A stretch of 7,280 nucleotides of DNA from Candidatus Sungbacteria bacterium RIFCSPHIGHO2_01_FULL_50_25 (GTDB lineage Bacteria; Patescibacteriota; Minisyncoccia; Sungbacterales; HO2-52-23). The position numbers and the translations under genes were made by a program. Below, one piece after another: positions 1 to 6,293 of the stretch (its first letter is position 1; each line of letters opens with the position of its first letter). The stretch lies in NCBI GenBank assembly GCA_001822215.1, contig MHQD01000029.1:1-7280 (forward strand), in the 5' to 3' direction. Below the pieces are notes generated by a model. It was not told where the DNA came from and did no database searches. It saw nothing but the letters and a program-made list of their open reading frames with translations.

Positions 1-1
1 C

Positions 2-388
2 TCGAAAAGCGACTACCGAAAGTTTAAAATTAAGACGGTGCATCAGATAAGCGATGTTGATATGCACCGGGAGGTCATCATGCGCCGGTTTAATCATCCG
101 GAATGGGGGGCGCCCGATCTTTTGCTTATCGACGGCGGAAAGCCGCAAGTGAATGCGGCTCTCCAAGCGCTCCAGATGCGAAAAGTCATAGGGATACTCC
201 TTATCGGGCTCGCGAAGCGCGAGGAAGAATTATTCCTGCCCGGACGCAAAGACCCGATTCGTCTTGATTCGCTTCCCCCGCACACCATGCATTTTTTCAA
301 GCATGTGCGCGACGAATCGCATAGATTTGCAAAAAGATATCATCATAAACTAAGGGAAATTTCATATCGTGAAAAACAGGAAAACTAA
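2..388 (+). CDS. uvrC: UvrC excinuclease subunit, C-terminal nuclease part (5' end outside window)
   Basis: UvrC makes the incisions on both sides of a DNA lesion during nucleotide excision repair, with UvrA and UvrB. The frame is open from base 2 and gives 128 residues before TAA. What is visible is the RNase H-like C-terminal endonuclease: the segment KSDYRKFKIKTV, then REVIMRRF, then LLLIDGGKPQV with a likely metal-binding Asp (fragment residue 44), then GLAKREEELFLPG, and HVRDESHRFA with the conserved His (fragment residue 107), followed by YHHKLRE. The protein ends about 20 residues after that His. The C-terminal tandem helix-hairpin-helix domain of typical UvrC (for example E. coli, about 610 residues) is absent, and no frame downstream of the stop resembles it. 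The gene converges with dnaJ across a 144-base gap. I see no convincing terminator there, only a weak 5-bp stem at 420-432. Confidence 0.95.
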   Translation, partial: SKSDYRKFKIKTVHQISDVDMHREVIMRRFNHPEWGAPDLLLIDGGKPQVNAALQALQMRKVIGILLIGLAKREEELFLPGRKDPIRLDSLPPHTMHFFKHVRDESHRFAKRYHHKLREISYREKQEN

Positions 389-532
389 ATCGGAAAAACG
401 CACAAAGAAAAAGAAAAACCGCCGCTACGGCGTGAGCGGACGGAGCGTATTTTTGATTCAAAAATTGCGAAGGAAAAGCTGAAAAACGAAAAATCCCCGC
501 TTTACGCAAACAAAAAACAGTATTAAGAAAAA

Positions 533-1630
533 TTATAGCCCCTCTTTTTTGAGTTCCTGGATGAGTTCTTTTGTCTTTTTCGAAATCCCTCGCGGAATGT
601 CAACTTTTATTTGAATCAGCAAATCGCCGCGCCCATATCCGGAGGATGACGGCGCGCCTTTCCCGCGAACCTTGAGAACATCCCCTGACTGCGTCCCTTC
701 TGGTATTTTAAGCTTTATCCCGCCGTCCAGTGTTTCTACATCAACAGAATCTCCCAGCACAGCCTGTGAAAGCTTAATCGGGAGTTCCATCACGACATCA
801 TCTTCCTGCCTGCGAAAATGCTCATGCGGCCTTACGCGGATCTGAATATAGAGATCCCCGGGAATCCCGCCGGAAACCGAGGCCTCGCCTTTACCAGTAA
901 TTTTAAGAATCTCGCCTTCCTTTATCCCTTTTGGAATAAACACTTCGATTCGCTCAACTGCGTTCAAAACGCCTTTCCCATAGCACTCGTGGCATTTCCT
1001 CTCTGGCCGCTTTCCTGATCCCTGACACTCGGCGCATGCCGCAACCTGCGTGAAAGAACCCAGAAACGTTCGCTGGGTTTTCTGGATATTCCCCTTTCCG
1101 TCGCACGCTTTGCATGTCTCCATTTTTACGCCGGGCTCGCCGCCAGAACCCCCACAACGCGCACATCGGGAAAGCTTTGAAAGCTCCACCTCGTTTTTCC
1201 CTCCGAAGATAGATTCTTCAAACGGGATAGAAAGTTCGATCTTTACATCGCGTCCCCGCCTTTCTCGTGAGCGCGTCCGCGTGCCCCCTCCTCCGCCAAA
1301 AAAATCCTCAAAAATATCTGAAAAATCAAATTCCTGATTCCCTCCGGCACCTCCTTCAAACCTGATTCCTCCCGGCCATTCAAATCCAAACCCGCCCTGT
1401 CCAAACCCGGGACCCTGGCCTCCCTCGAATACTCTTCCAAATTGGTCGTATTGCGACCGCTTTTGATCGTTCGAAAGCACCTGATATGCCTCGTTCACTT
1501 CTTTAAAGCGCGCTTCATCCCCGCCCTTGTCCGGATGATACTGGTGCGCAAGCTTTCGGTACGCTTTTTTTATTTCCTCTTTTGAGGCGTTCCGCGGAAC
1601 TCCGAGAACGCGGTAATAGTCTTTTGCCAT
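533..1630 (-). CDS. dnaJ: Chaperone DnaJ (Hsp40, class A)
   Basis: J-domain co-chaperone that delivers unfolded substrates to DnaK and stimulates its ATPase in the cytoplasm. The 365 residues show the full class A layout. The J domain is at about 4-66 with HPD at 32-34, followed by a Gly/Phe-rich linker (about 70-117). The zinc-binding domain carries four CXXCXGXG repeats (CARCGGSG at 156, CKACDGKG at 173, CAECQGSG at 199, CHECYGKG at 213), followed by the two C-terminal substrate-binding subdomains. The HPD loop is short (HPDKGGDEARFKE), lacking a few residues found in E. coli DnaJ. The ATG at 1630 gives MAKDYYRVLGV, the normal family start. It lies 8 bases after the stop of the membrane protein gene, so the two are probably cotranscribed. 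The Shine-Dalgarno is weak at best (AAGAAA). dnaJ is not in the hrcA-grpE-dnaK operon here, and no CIRCE lies upstream of its unit. Confidence 0.97.
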   Translation of the reverse strand: MAKDYYRVLGVPRNASKEEIKKAYRKLAHQYHPDKGGDEARFKEVNEAYQVLSNDQKRSQYDQFGRVFEGGQGPGFGQGGFGFEWPGGIRFEGGAGGNQEFDFSDIFEDFFGGGGGTRTRSRERRGRDVKIELSIPFEESIFGGKNEVELSKLSRCARCGGSGGEPGVKMETCKACDGKGNIQKTQRTFLGSFTQVAACAECQGSGKRPERKCHECYGKGVLNAVERIEVFIPKGIKEGEILKITGKGEASVSGGIPGDLYIQIRVRPHEHFRRQEDDVVMELPIKLSQAVLGDSVDVETLDGGIKLKIPEGTQSGDVLKVRGKGAPSSSGYGRGDLLIQIKVDIPRGISKKTKELIQELKKEGL

Positions 1631-1638
1631 GATTTTTC

Positions 1639-2598
1639 TTAAAACACTAATTTTTGAACTTCAATGGTAACCGTCTCCTTTTTTACGATAGTAGCAAGAA
1701 TAAGAATCTTTATCAAAATATAGGCGAGAAGCATCGCGGCAAAATACAAGGGCCAGGTAAACGCCTTAAACGCGAGAAAAAACGCGATCGCGGCTGCCGC
1801 GGGCAAGAGATAGCGGTACGAACCGAAAAAATCTTCAATCTTTTCAGTTATCGCAACATAAAACGCCTCTCCGACCTTCTCTTTTCCGGTAAGCTCGATA
1901 TCAAACTGCGTTGATAGGTTATCGCGCTGGAGCGCGATGAGGCGCGAAAGCTCCCGTTCGGGGATTGAAGAAAGCGTAAGCCCCTGCGCCTCGAGCTCGC
2001 GGCGCGCCATCTGGCGGATCAGCTCGTCAACCGTGGTGTCCGCGCGAACCGGAGGCAGATTGGAAAAAAAACCGGAATCTCCCGACATCCGATCAAGGAA
2101 AAACTGAATGAGCGATCTTGGAACAAATGCCGAAAGAGCGCGTTCCTCACTAAGCCCGGACAGGTAAAACATTGCAACAAGGATCGAGGCAACAGAAAAA
2201 TATACCGGCAACCCCGCGCGGGCGACTTTTGCGACGCTGAAACCGAGCGAATAGTCAAACTCCTCGCGCATTCGATACACCGCATAGGCGATGAGAATCA
2301 GCGACACGCCAAAAGACCCGAGAACGGTCGGAGTCGCCGTCAAAAAAAAGAAAGGAAATGCGATGCCGAAAAGCGCGGAAGCATACGCAAGAATTTTTTT
2401 CCTTACAAAAATCCCCAAAAGCGTAAAAAGAGCTCCGGAAACCGCAAGGCCGATCACGGGAATGATAAACCGGATAAAATCCCGATATTCCCCTTCGGTA
2501 AGGAGCGGAATGGTTTTGAACCACATCCAAAAGGTAATCACGGGAATTCCGGCGGCAAGCACCGTAAGTGCAAGCTCCTTCGGGTTTGACTCCTTCAT
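1639..2598 (-). CDS. Multi-pass membrane protein of unknown function, upstream of dnaJ
   Basis: I do not recognise the family. From the ATG at 2598 it has 319 residues. About seven hydrophobic segments are visible, near residues 10-30, 42-64, 69-87, 92-108, 129-147, 262-281 and 283-305. Between segments five and six is a polar, probably helical domain of about 114 residues (148-261), rich in Arg, Glu and Leu (for example DELIRQMARRELEAQ). Lys/Arg-rich loops after segments two and four suggest the N-terminus is cytoplasmic and the large domain outside, but KK just after segment seven argues against this, so topology is uncertain. The frame could extend to a TTG at 2643. I prefer the ATG because a TTG start would overlap the divergent gene and adds a non-hydrophobic tail. 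No clear Shine-Dalgarno precedes it. It is the first gene of the unit that ends with dnaJ. A role linked to folding or membrane quality control would be guilt by association only. Confidence 0.8.
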   Translation of the reverse strand: MKESNPKELALTVLAAGIPVITFWMWFKTIPLLTEGEYRDFIRFIIPVIGLAVSGALFTLLGIFVRKKILAYASALFGIAFPFFFLTATPTVLGSFGVSLILIAYAVYRMREEFDYSLGFSVAKVARAGLPVYFSVASILVAMFYLSGLSEERALSAFVPRSLIQFFLDRMSGDSGFFSNLPPVRADTTVDELIRQMARRELEAQGLTLSSIPERELSRLIALQRDNLSTQFDIELTGKEKVGEAFYVAITEKIEDFFGSYRYLLPAAAAIAFFLAFKAFTWPLYFAAMLLAYILIKILILATIVKKETVTIEVQKLVF

Positions 2599-2643
2599 AC
2601 ACTCAAGAATACCATACTGATAGCACACCTGCCGAGGGTTCAA
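2586..2643. promoter_or_regulatory. Divergent control region, possible promoters in both directions
   Basis: The 44 bases between the ATG at 2598 (minus) and the ATG at 2643 (plus) must serve both genes. Rightward, TTGACT at 2586-2591 and TACCAT at 2610-2615 are 18 bases apart, giving a leader of about 20 bases. The -35 box lies inside the first codons of the membrane protein gene. Leftward, TTGAAC (2643-2638) and TATCAG (2622-2617) are only 15 bases apart, but TATCAG is preceded by TG at the extended -10 position. Both are partial matches. No CIRCE-like GCACTC sequence is present, so HrcA control of the membrane-dnaJ unit is not supported. Confidence 0.3.
2634..2638 (+). promoter_or_regulatory. 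Shine-Dalgarno that decides the start at 2643
   Basis: GAGGG ends four bases before the ATG at 2643. It is the reason for choosing this start rather than an in-frame ATG at 2568, which would place 25 extra residues inside the divergent membrane protein gene. Confidence 0.6.
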
Positions 2644-2921
2644 TGCCAGATCAAAAGACGTTAAGGGTTGTATTTACATTTACCGATACGGGACTCGAGA
2701 GGTTTCTCATGGCATCGCGCATCACCGGAAAAGATGTTGAAGCGCTTATCGAGGAGGTCTTCAACACATACCACTATCTCCTTGGGTGCATGCGCGACGG
2801 GAAAAAAGTACTTATTGTCGACCAAGAAATTTCAGACGCAATCGAAAAGGCATTCCCCGGCAACGAGGGCATCGTCGAATTAGACGGCTATTGCGAAATC
2901 AAAGAAGCAGAAGGATCCTAA
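2643..2921 (+). CDS. Small hypothetical protein, ribbon-helix-helix-like pattern
   Basis: A 92-residue protein that I cannot assign to a named family. Its pattern is a hydrophobic strand (LRVVFTFTDTG, residues 7-17), a helix (LERFLMASRITG), a second helix (KDVEALIEEVFNTYHYLLGC, about 30-49), then DGKKVLIVDQE (52-62). A strand with two helices ending in a GKKVxIVD-type segment is like that of small CopG/Arc-type proteins in bacteria, so a DNA-binding or antitoxin-like role is possible but inferred. The acidic tail (VELDGYCEIKEAEGS) and the few basic residues in the strand weaken a DNA-binding reading. It has its own Shine-Dalgarno and terminator, so it is probably monocistronic. It separates the dnaJ unit from dnaK and runs opposite to both. 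Confidence 0.75.
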   Translation: MPDQKTLRVVFTFTDTGLERFLMASRITGKDVEALIEEVFNTYHYLLGCMRDGKKVLIVDQEISDAIEKAFPGNEGIVELDGYCEIKEAEGS

Positions 2922-2940
2922 CGAGGATCCTATTTTTTTT
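2912..2940 (+). terminator. Intrinsic terminator of the 92-residue gene, overlapping dnaK 3' end
   Basis: AGGATCC (2912-2918) pairs with GGATCCT (2925-2931) around the loop TAACGA, followed by A and eight T (2933-2940). The TAA stop of the 92-residue gene (2919-2921) lies in the loop. The right arm contains part of the dnaK stop codon (2932-2930), and the T run encodes the last lysines of DnaK on the other strand. For leftward transcripts the same hairpin is followed by a pyrimidine-rich but imperfect tract, so it may also end the hrcA operon less efficiently. Confidence 0.8.
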
Positions 2941-4819
2941 CGTCATCCTTCTTTTCCTCGTATTCCGCTTCTTTCACGTTCTCCCCCTCTCCAGCTTCTC
3001 CAGCCGGCGCCTCTCCTGCTTTCCCGTACATGGATTGCCCAATTTTTTGCATTGCGCTTGAAAGATCCTCTGACGCTTTTCTAATCGCAGAAGAATCAGA
3101 TCCGTCCTTTACTCCTTCCAAAACTCCTATCTTTGATTCCACATCCGATTTAATATCTGCAGGAACTTTATCTCCTGCTTCGCGAAGCGCTTTTTGGGCG
3201 GCGTAGACGAGAGCGTCTGCCGTATTTCGCGCATCTGCAAACTCACGCTTCTTTTTATCCTCCTCAGCGTGAAGCTCCGCATCTTTTTTCATGCGCTCAA
3301 CTTCCTCTTTTGAAAGCGATGCAGATGCCTCGATGCGAACCGACTGCTCTTTCCCCGAAGCCTTATCTTTCGCTTTTACCGACAACACGCCGTTTGCATC
3401 TATGTCAAAGCTCACCTCGACTTGCGGCATGCCGCGAGGAGAAGGAGGAATGCCATCCAATATGAACCGCGCAAGCGTCTTATTGTCTCCCGCCATTTCC
3501 CGCTCGCCTTGAAGCACGTGGATTTCGACAGACGTTTGATTATCCGCGGCGGTCGAAAAAATCTGCGACTTTGATGTCGGCACCGTCGTATTTTTCTCGA
3601 TAATTTTTGTCATGACGCTTCCAAGAGTCTCAATCCCAAAGGAAAGCGGAATGACGTCAAGCAACAGCACGTCTTTTACCTCGCCCTGCAAAATCCCCGC
3701 CTGCACCGCGGCGCCTATCGCGACAACCTCGTCGGGATTGATCGAACGATTCGGCTCTTTGCCGAAAAGGTCCTTCACCGCATTGATGATCGCGGGCATC
3801 CGGGTCTGTCCTCCGACAAGGATAATCTCGTCAATATCAGAAAGCGAGAATCCCGAATCTTTTACGACGCCTTTCGTAATTTGAATCGATTTTTCGATCA
3901 TATCGCCGACAAGCTCTTCGAGCTTTGACCGAGCCATTCTCATGACCATGTGCTTTGGTCCGGATTGGTCCGACGAAATGAACGGAAGATTAATTTCTGT
4001 TTCGGTCGTCGTCGAAAGCTCGTGCTTCGCTTTTTCTGCGGCCTCCTTGAGGCGTTGGAGCGCGAGCGTATCCTTTGAAAGATCAACGCCCTGATCCTTT
4101 TTAAATTCGTCGGCAATCCACTTGATGATTTTTTGATCAAAATCGTCTCCGCCAAGATGCGTGTCACCGCCGACTGCCTTTACTTCAATCGTATCTGCCG
4201 TTACTTCAAGCACAGAGAGGTCGAATGTCCCGCCTCCAAAATCGTATACGACGATCTGCTCATTCTTCTTTTTATTAAATCCGTACGCAAGCGCGGCCGC
4301 GGTGGGCTCGTTTAAAATGCGCTTTACCTTGAGCCCCGCGATTTCTCCCGCGGCTTGCGTGGCTTTCCGTTGGGCGTCGTCAAAGTACGCGGGGACCGTG
4401 ATTACCGCCTCGTCGATTTTTTGCCCGAGCTTTTCCTCTGCGTCGTGCCGTAATTTCTGCAAGACCATCGCAGAAATTTCTTCCGGCCGCCATTTCTTAT
4501 CCCCCATTTTTATTTCAACCCCGCTGTGTGCGGCTTCGCTTAATTCATACGGCAAAAGCGTTTTATCGCGCTTTATCTCGGCGTCAGAAAACTTCCGTCC
4601 GACAAGTCGCTTCACAGAATAGAGGGTATTATGGGGATTTGTAACTGCTTGGCGCTTTGCCAAGAGCCCGACGAGCCTGTCGCCGGACTTCGAAATCGCC
4701 ACCATTGACGGCGTTGTCCTGTTTCCTTCCTTATTTTCAATAATTTTCGGCTCGCCGCCTTCGATGACCGCCATCGCCGAATTCGTCGTGCCAAGATCGA
4801 TTCCTAATATTTTTGGCAT
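2930..4819 (-). CDS. dnaK: Chaperone DnaK (Hsp70)
   Basis: ATP-driven Hsp70 chaperone of the cytoplasm. The 629 residues are full length. The ATPase domain shows phosphate loop 1 GIDLGTTNS (6-14), TVPAYFDDAQR (141-151), phosphate loop 2 DFGGGTFDLSVLEV (193-206) and the adenosine-binding VGGQTRMP (335-342). The interdomain linker VLLLDVIPLSFGIET (384-398) is intact. It is followed by the beta-sandwich substrate-binding domain (LQGER at 436-440, FDIDANGVLSVKAKD at 471-485), the helical lid, and a Gly/Ala/Glu spacer ending in EYEEKKDDEKK. The region around 75-110 is the longer form, as in E. coli DnaK, rather than the deleted form of Firmicutes. The ATG lies 11 bases after the grpE stop with no Shine-Dalgarno, only an AT-rich stretch, so coupling to grpE translation is plausible. 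It is the last gene of the CIRCE-controlled operon. Confidence 0.98.
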   Translation of the reverse strand: MPKILGIDLGTTNSAMAVIEGGEPKIIENKEGNRTTPSMVAISKSGDRLVGLLAKRQAVTNPHNTLYSVKRLVGRKFSDAEIKRDKTLLPYELSEAAHSGVEIKMGDKKWRPEEISAMVLQKLRHDAEEKLGQKIDEAVITVPAYFDDAQRKATQAAGEIAGLKVKRILNEPTAAALAYGFNKKKNEQIVVYDFGGGTFDLSVLEVTADTIEVKAVGGDTHLGGDDFDQKIIKWIADEFKKDQGVDLSKDTLALQRLKEAAEKAKHELSTTTETEINLPFISSDQSGPKHMVMRMARSKLEELVGDMIEKSIQITKGVVKDSGFSLSDIDEIILVGGQTRMPAIINAVKDLFGKEPNRSINPDEVVAIGAAVQAGILQGEVKDVLLLDVIPLSFGIETLGSVMTKIIEKNTTVPTSKSQIFSTAADNQTSVEIHVLQGEREMAGDNKTLARFILDGIPPSPRGMPQVEVSFDIDANGVLSVKAKDKASGKEQSVRIEASASLSKEEVERMKKDAELHAEEDKKKREFADARNTADALVYAAQKALREAGDKVPADIKSDVESKIGVLEGVKDGSDSSAIRKASEDLSSAMQKIGQSMYGKAGEAPAGEAGEGENVKEAEYEEKKDDEKK

Positions 4820-4830
4820 ATAATCTGTAT

Positions 4831-5379
4831 TTAATTATTTTTAGATAATCGCACGCGCACGGGGCGCATGACGCGTTCGCGGAACACATATCCCTTCTGA
4901 ACAACATCCGCAATCGTTCCCGGCGGATGTTCTGACTTCGTCTCGCCGACCGATTCATGCTTTGCGGGATCGAACGGATCGCCAGGCTTTACATGAATCT
5001 CCTCAATGCCGCGCTTGCGCAAGACGTCCTCGAATTGCGACCGGATAAGCATGATCCCTTTCTCGACCTCTTTTGGAACGCCATGTTGAAGCGCAAGATC
5101 AAAACTGTCCAATACCGGTAAAAACTCCTCTACGATCGATGTGGTCACAAACCGCGCCATGTCCTCGAACCGTTTCCCCTCATCCTTTTTGAAATTGATG
5201 AAGTCGGCTTTTGCCCTCTGCCATCCTTCAAGGTATTCTTTCCGCTCGGCTTCGCACCTTTTTAATTCTTCTCTGAGTTTTTTTATCTTCCCCGTAAGTT
5301 CCTGGGGAATCCCCTCTTCATCGGGAATAAATTCGATATCCTCGGCGCCATCCTCTTTTTTTTCCGTTTCGTCATCCAT
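4831..5379 (-). CDS. grpE: GrpE nucleotide exchange factor of DnaK
   Basis: GrpE releases ADP from DnaK and so resets the chaperone cycle. The 182 residues show an acidic disordered N-terminus (1-25), a long coiled-coil helix (about 27-75: GKIKKLREELKRCEAERKEY and onward), the helical dimer region with VLDSFDLALQ (89-98), and the C-terminal beta domain with the family signature PFDPAKHESVG (135-145), then VVQKGYVFRERVMRPVRVRL (159-178). Length and order are normal. The ATG at 5379 is four bases after the hrcA stop, with only AT-rich sequence and no clear Shine-Dalgarno before it. This suggests translational coupling within the hrcA-grpE-dnaK transcript. Confidence 0.96.
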   Translation of the reverse strand: MDDETEKKEDGAEDIEFIPDEEGIPQELTGKIKKLREELKRCEAERKEYLEGWQRAKADFINFKKDEGKRFEDMARFVTTSIVEEFLPVLDSFDLALQHGVPKEVEKGIMLIRSQFEDVLRKRGIEEIHVKPGDPFDPAKHESVGETKSEHPPGTIADVVQKGYVFRERVMRPVRVRLSKNN

Positions 5380-5383
5380 ATTA

Positions 5384-6109
5384 TTATTTTTGAATCTTTT
5401 TAACGCGCTTTACGACCGCCTTATGCTTTGCATAATCCATTCGTTTTGGCCCCACGAGCGTGAAAAACCCTTCAAATCCCCGCGGATGGCGCCATTGGGA
5501 AACAACCATCGAATACGATGGAAAACCCAAAGGATTTTCTTCCCCGATAAAAATCCGCTCTTCGTCGCCTGCAAATCTGTCAAAAAAATCGCGTATTCCG
5601 CTGCCCAGGTGGTCAACAAGCTCTCCAAATTCGCGGGCCCGCGCCGGATCTTCGAATTCCGGCTCCTCGGCGACCTCTGAAAATCCGGTCTCATATATAA
5701 AGTCCTTGCCACGGAGTGCGACCGCGGCAAACGCGCCGGAAATTTCTGAAACCGCACGGCCGAATTCGCGCATGAATTCGTCCTCGTGGCGAATTCCAAA
5801 AATACGATCAAGAAGTGCAACTTCCGATGGATTTAGCTCGTCGCCCTCCTCGCCCAGATGATCAACGAAAAACCGATACCCTTTGTCGGTCGGAACGCGG
5901 CCCGCGGACGTATGGGGCTGTTCGAGAAATCCCCGCTCGCAAAGCTCCAAGAGTTCGTTCCGGATGGTTGCGGGGCTTACGTCGAGGTGCGCACGGCGCA
6001 AAAGCTCAAGAGAACCGATCGGGTGTGCGGTCTTCGTATACTCGCGAACAAGGGCGTCAAGTATGCGCTCCGCGCGCAAATCAAGGATTTCCGCTTTTCG
6101 CTTTGTCAT
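5384..6109 (-). CDS. hrcA: Heat-inducible transcription repressor HrcA (short form)
   Basis: HrcA binds the CIRCE operator and represses heat-shock genes. Its N-terminal winged helix is clear: RAERILDALVREYTKTAHPIG (12-32), the recognition region VSPATIRNELLELCERGFLE (44-63), and the wing PHTSAGRVPTDKGYRFFVD (65-83). The C-terminal GAF-like part is recognisable from IFIGEENPL (186-194) and LVGPKRMDYAKHKAVV (218-233). The total is 241 residues against roughly 340 in B. subtilis-type HrcA. The middle is condensed, so the inserted dimerisation region appears reduced. The ATG at 6109 gives a short lead into the winged helix. A promoter -10 ends six bases upstream of it, so this start implies a leaderless message. 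It is the first gene of hrcA-grpE-dnaK. Confidence 0.94.
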   Translation of the reverse strand: MTKRKAEILDLRAERILDALVREYTKTAHPIGSLELLRRAHLDVSPATIRNELLELCERGFLEQPHTSAGRVPTDKGYRFFVDHLGEEGDELNPSEVALLDRIFGIRHEDEFMREFGRAVSEISGAFAAVALRGKDFIYETGFSEVAEEPEFEDPARAREFGELVDHLGSGIRDFFDRFAGDEERIFIGEENPLGFPSYSMVVSQWRHPRGFEGFFTLVGPKRMDYAKHKAVVKRVKKIQK

Positions 6110-6115
6110 GAATCA

Positions 6116-6145
6116 AGTATAGAAGATTTAGCACTCAAATGTCAA
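6116..6145 (-). promoter_or_regulatory. Promoter of hrcA-grpE-dnaK, predicted leaderless transcript
   Basis: On the minus strand, TTGACA (6145-6140, perfect consensus) and TATACT (6121-6116, five of six) are 18 bases apart. Only six bases separate the -10 from the hrcA ATG (6109), so transcription would start at or next to the A of the start codon. The -35 lies entirely in the nine-base spacer of CIRCE and one CIRCE arm lies in the promoter spacer, so HrcA binding should directly block RNA polymerase. Confidence 0.85.
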
Positions 6146-6154
6146 GAGTGCTAA
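6128..6154. promoter_or_regulatory. CIRCE operator (HrcA binding site)
   Basis: Exact match to the CIRCE consensus: TTAGCACTC (6128-6136), nine bases, then GAGTGCTAA (6146-6154). Both arms are perfect. It sits just upstream of hrcA and overlaps the promoter -35 region. It is the only copy seen in the window. Confidence 0.97.
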
Positions 6155-6164
6155 TCGCTCGTTC

Positions 6165-6293
6165 CCATACTCTTAAAACACGTTCGTCTTTTTCCAGCGA
6201 AAAGACTCACTAAGGACGAGCCAAAACCTTTTTATCCGCTTGAAGCGGATAAAAACCAAGCAGGTTTTGTCTCGTATTGTTTTAAGAGTATGG
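6165..6293. repeat. 129-base element with 16-bp perfect terminal inverted repeats and nested stems
   Basis: CCATACTCTTAAAACA (6165-6180) is exactly inverted at 6278-6293. Inside, 6216-6228 (ACGAGCCAAAACC) pairs with 6263-6275 (GGTTTTGTCTCGT) with one mismatch. At the centre, TTTTTATCCGCT (6229-6240) pairs perfectly with AGCGGATAAAAA (6244-6255) around the loop TGA. This gives one long, mostly helical structure in either strand. No convincing protein is encoded. No exact target-site duplication abuts the ends, although TCGCTC occurs near both (6155-6160 and 6299-6304). It may be a miniature inverted-repeat element, a structured RNA or a decayed insertion; the sequence alone does not decide. 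Confidence 0.75.

Noticed and set aside
420..455. A terminator after uvrC (CGCCG/CGGCG stem at 420-432).
   Set aside because: The stem is only five pairs and the T run comes about 17 bases later, too far to act as a termination tract.
369..482. A 37-codon, Lys/Arg-rich GTG-started frame overlapping the end of uvrC.
   Set aside because: It has no ribosome binding site and no family resemblance. Its composition is explained by the A-rich sequence of the intergenic gap, and it begins inside uvrC. It is also not a displaced UvrC HhH domain.
2568..2642. A longer start for the 92-residue protein.
   Set aside because: The extra 25 residues overlap the divergent membrane protein gene, and the GAGGG site favours 2643.
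6229..6255. The 12-bp hairpin as an intrinsic terminator.
   Set aside because: The hairpin is symmetric, so an A tract rather than a T tract follows the GC part of the stem in both orientations.
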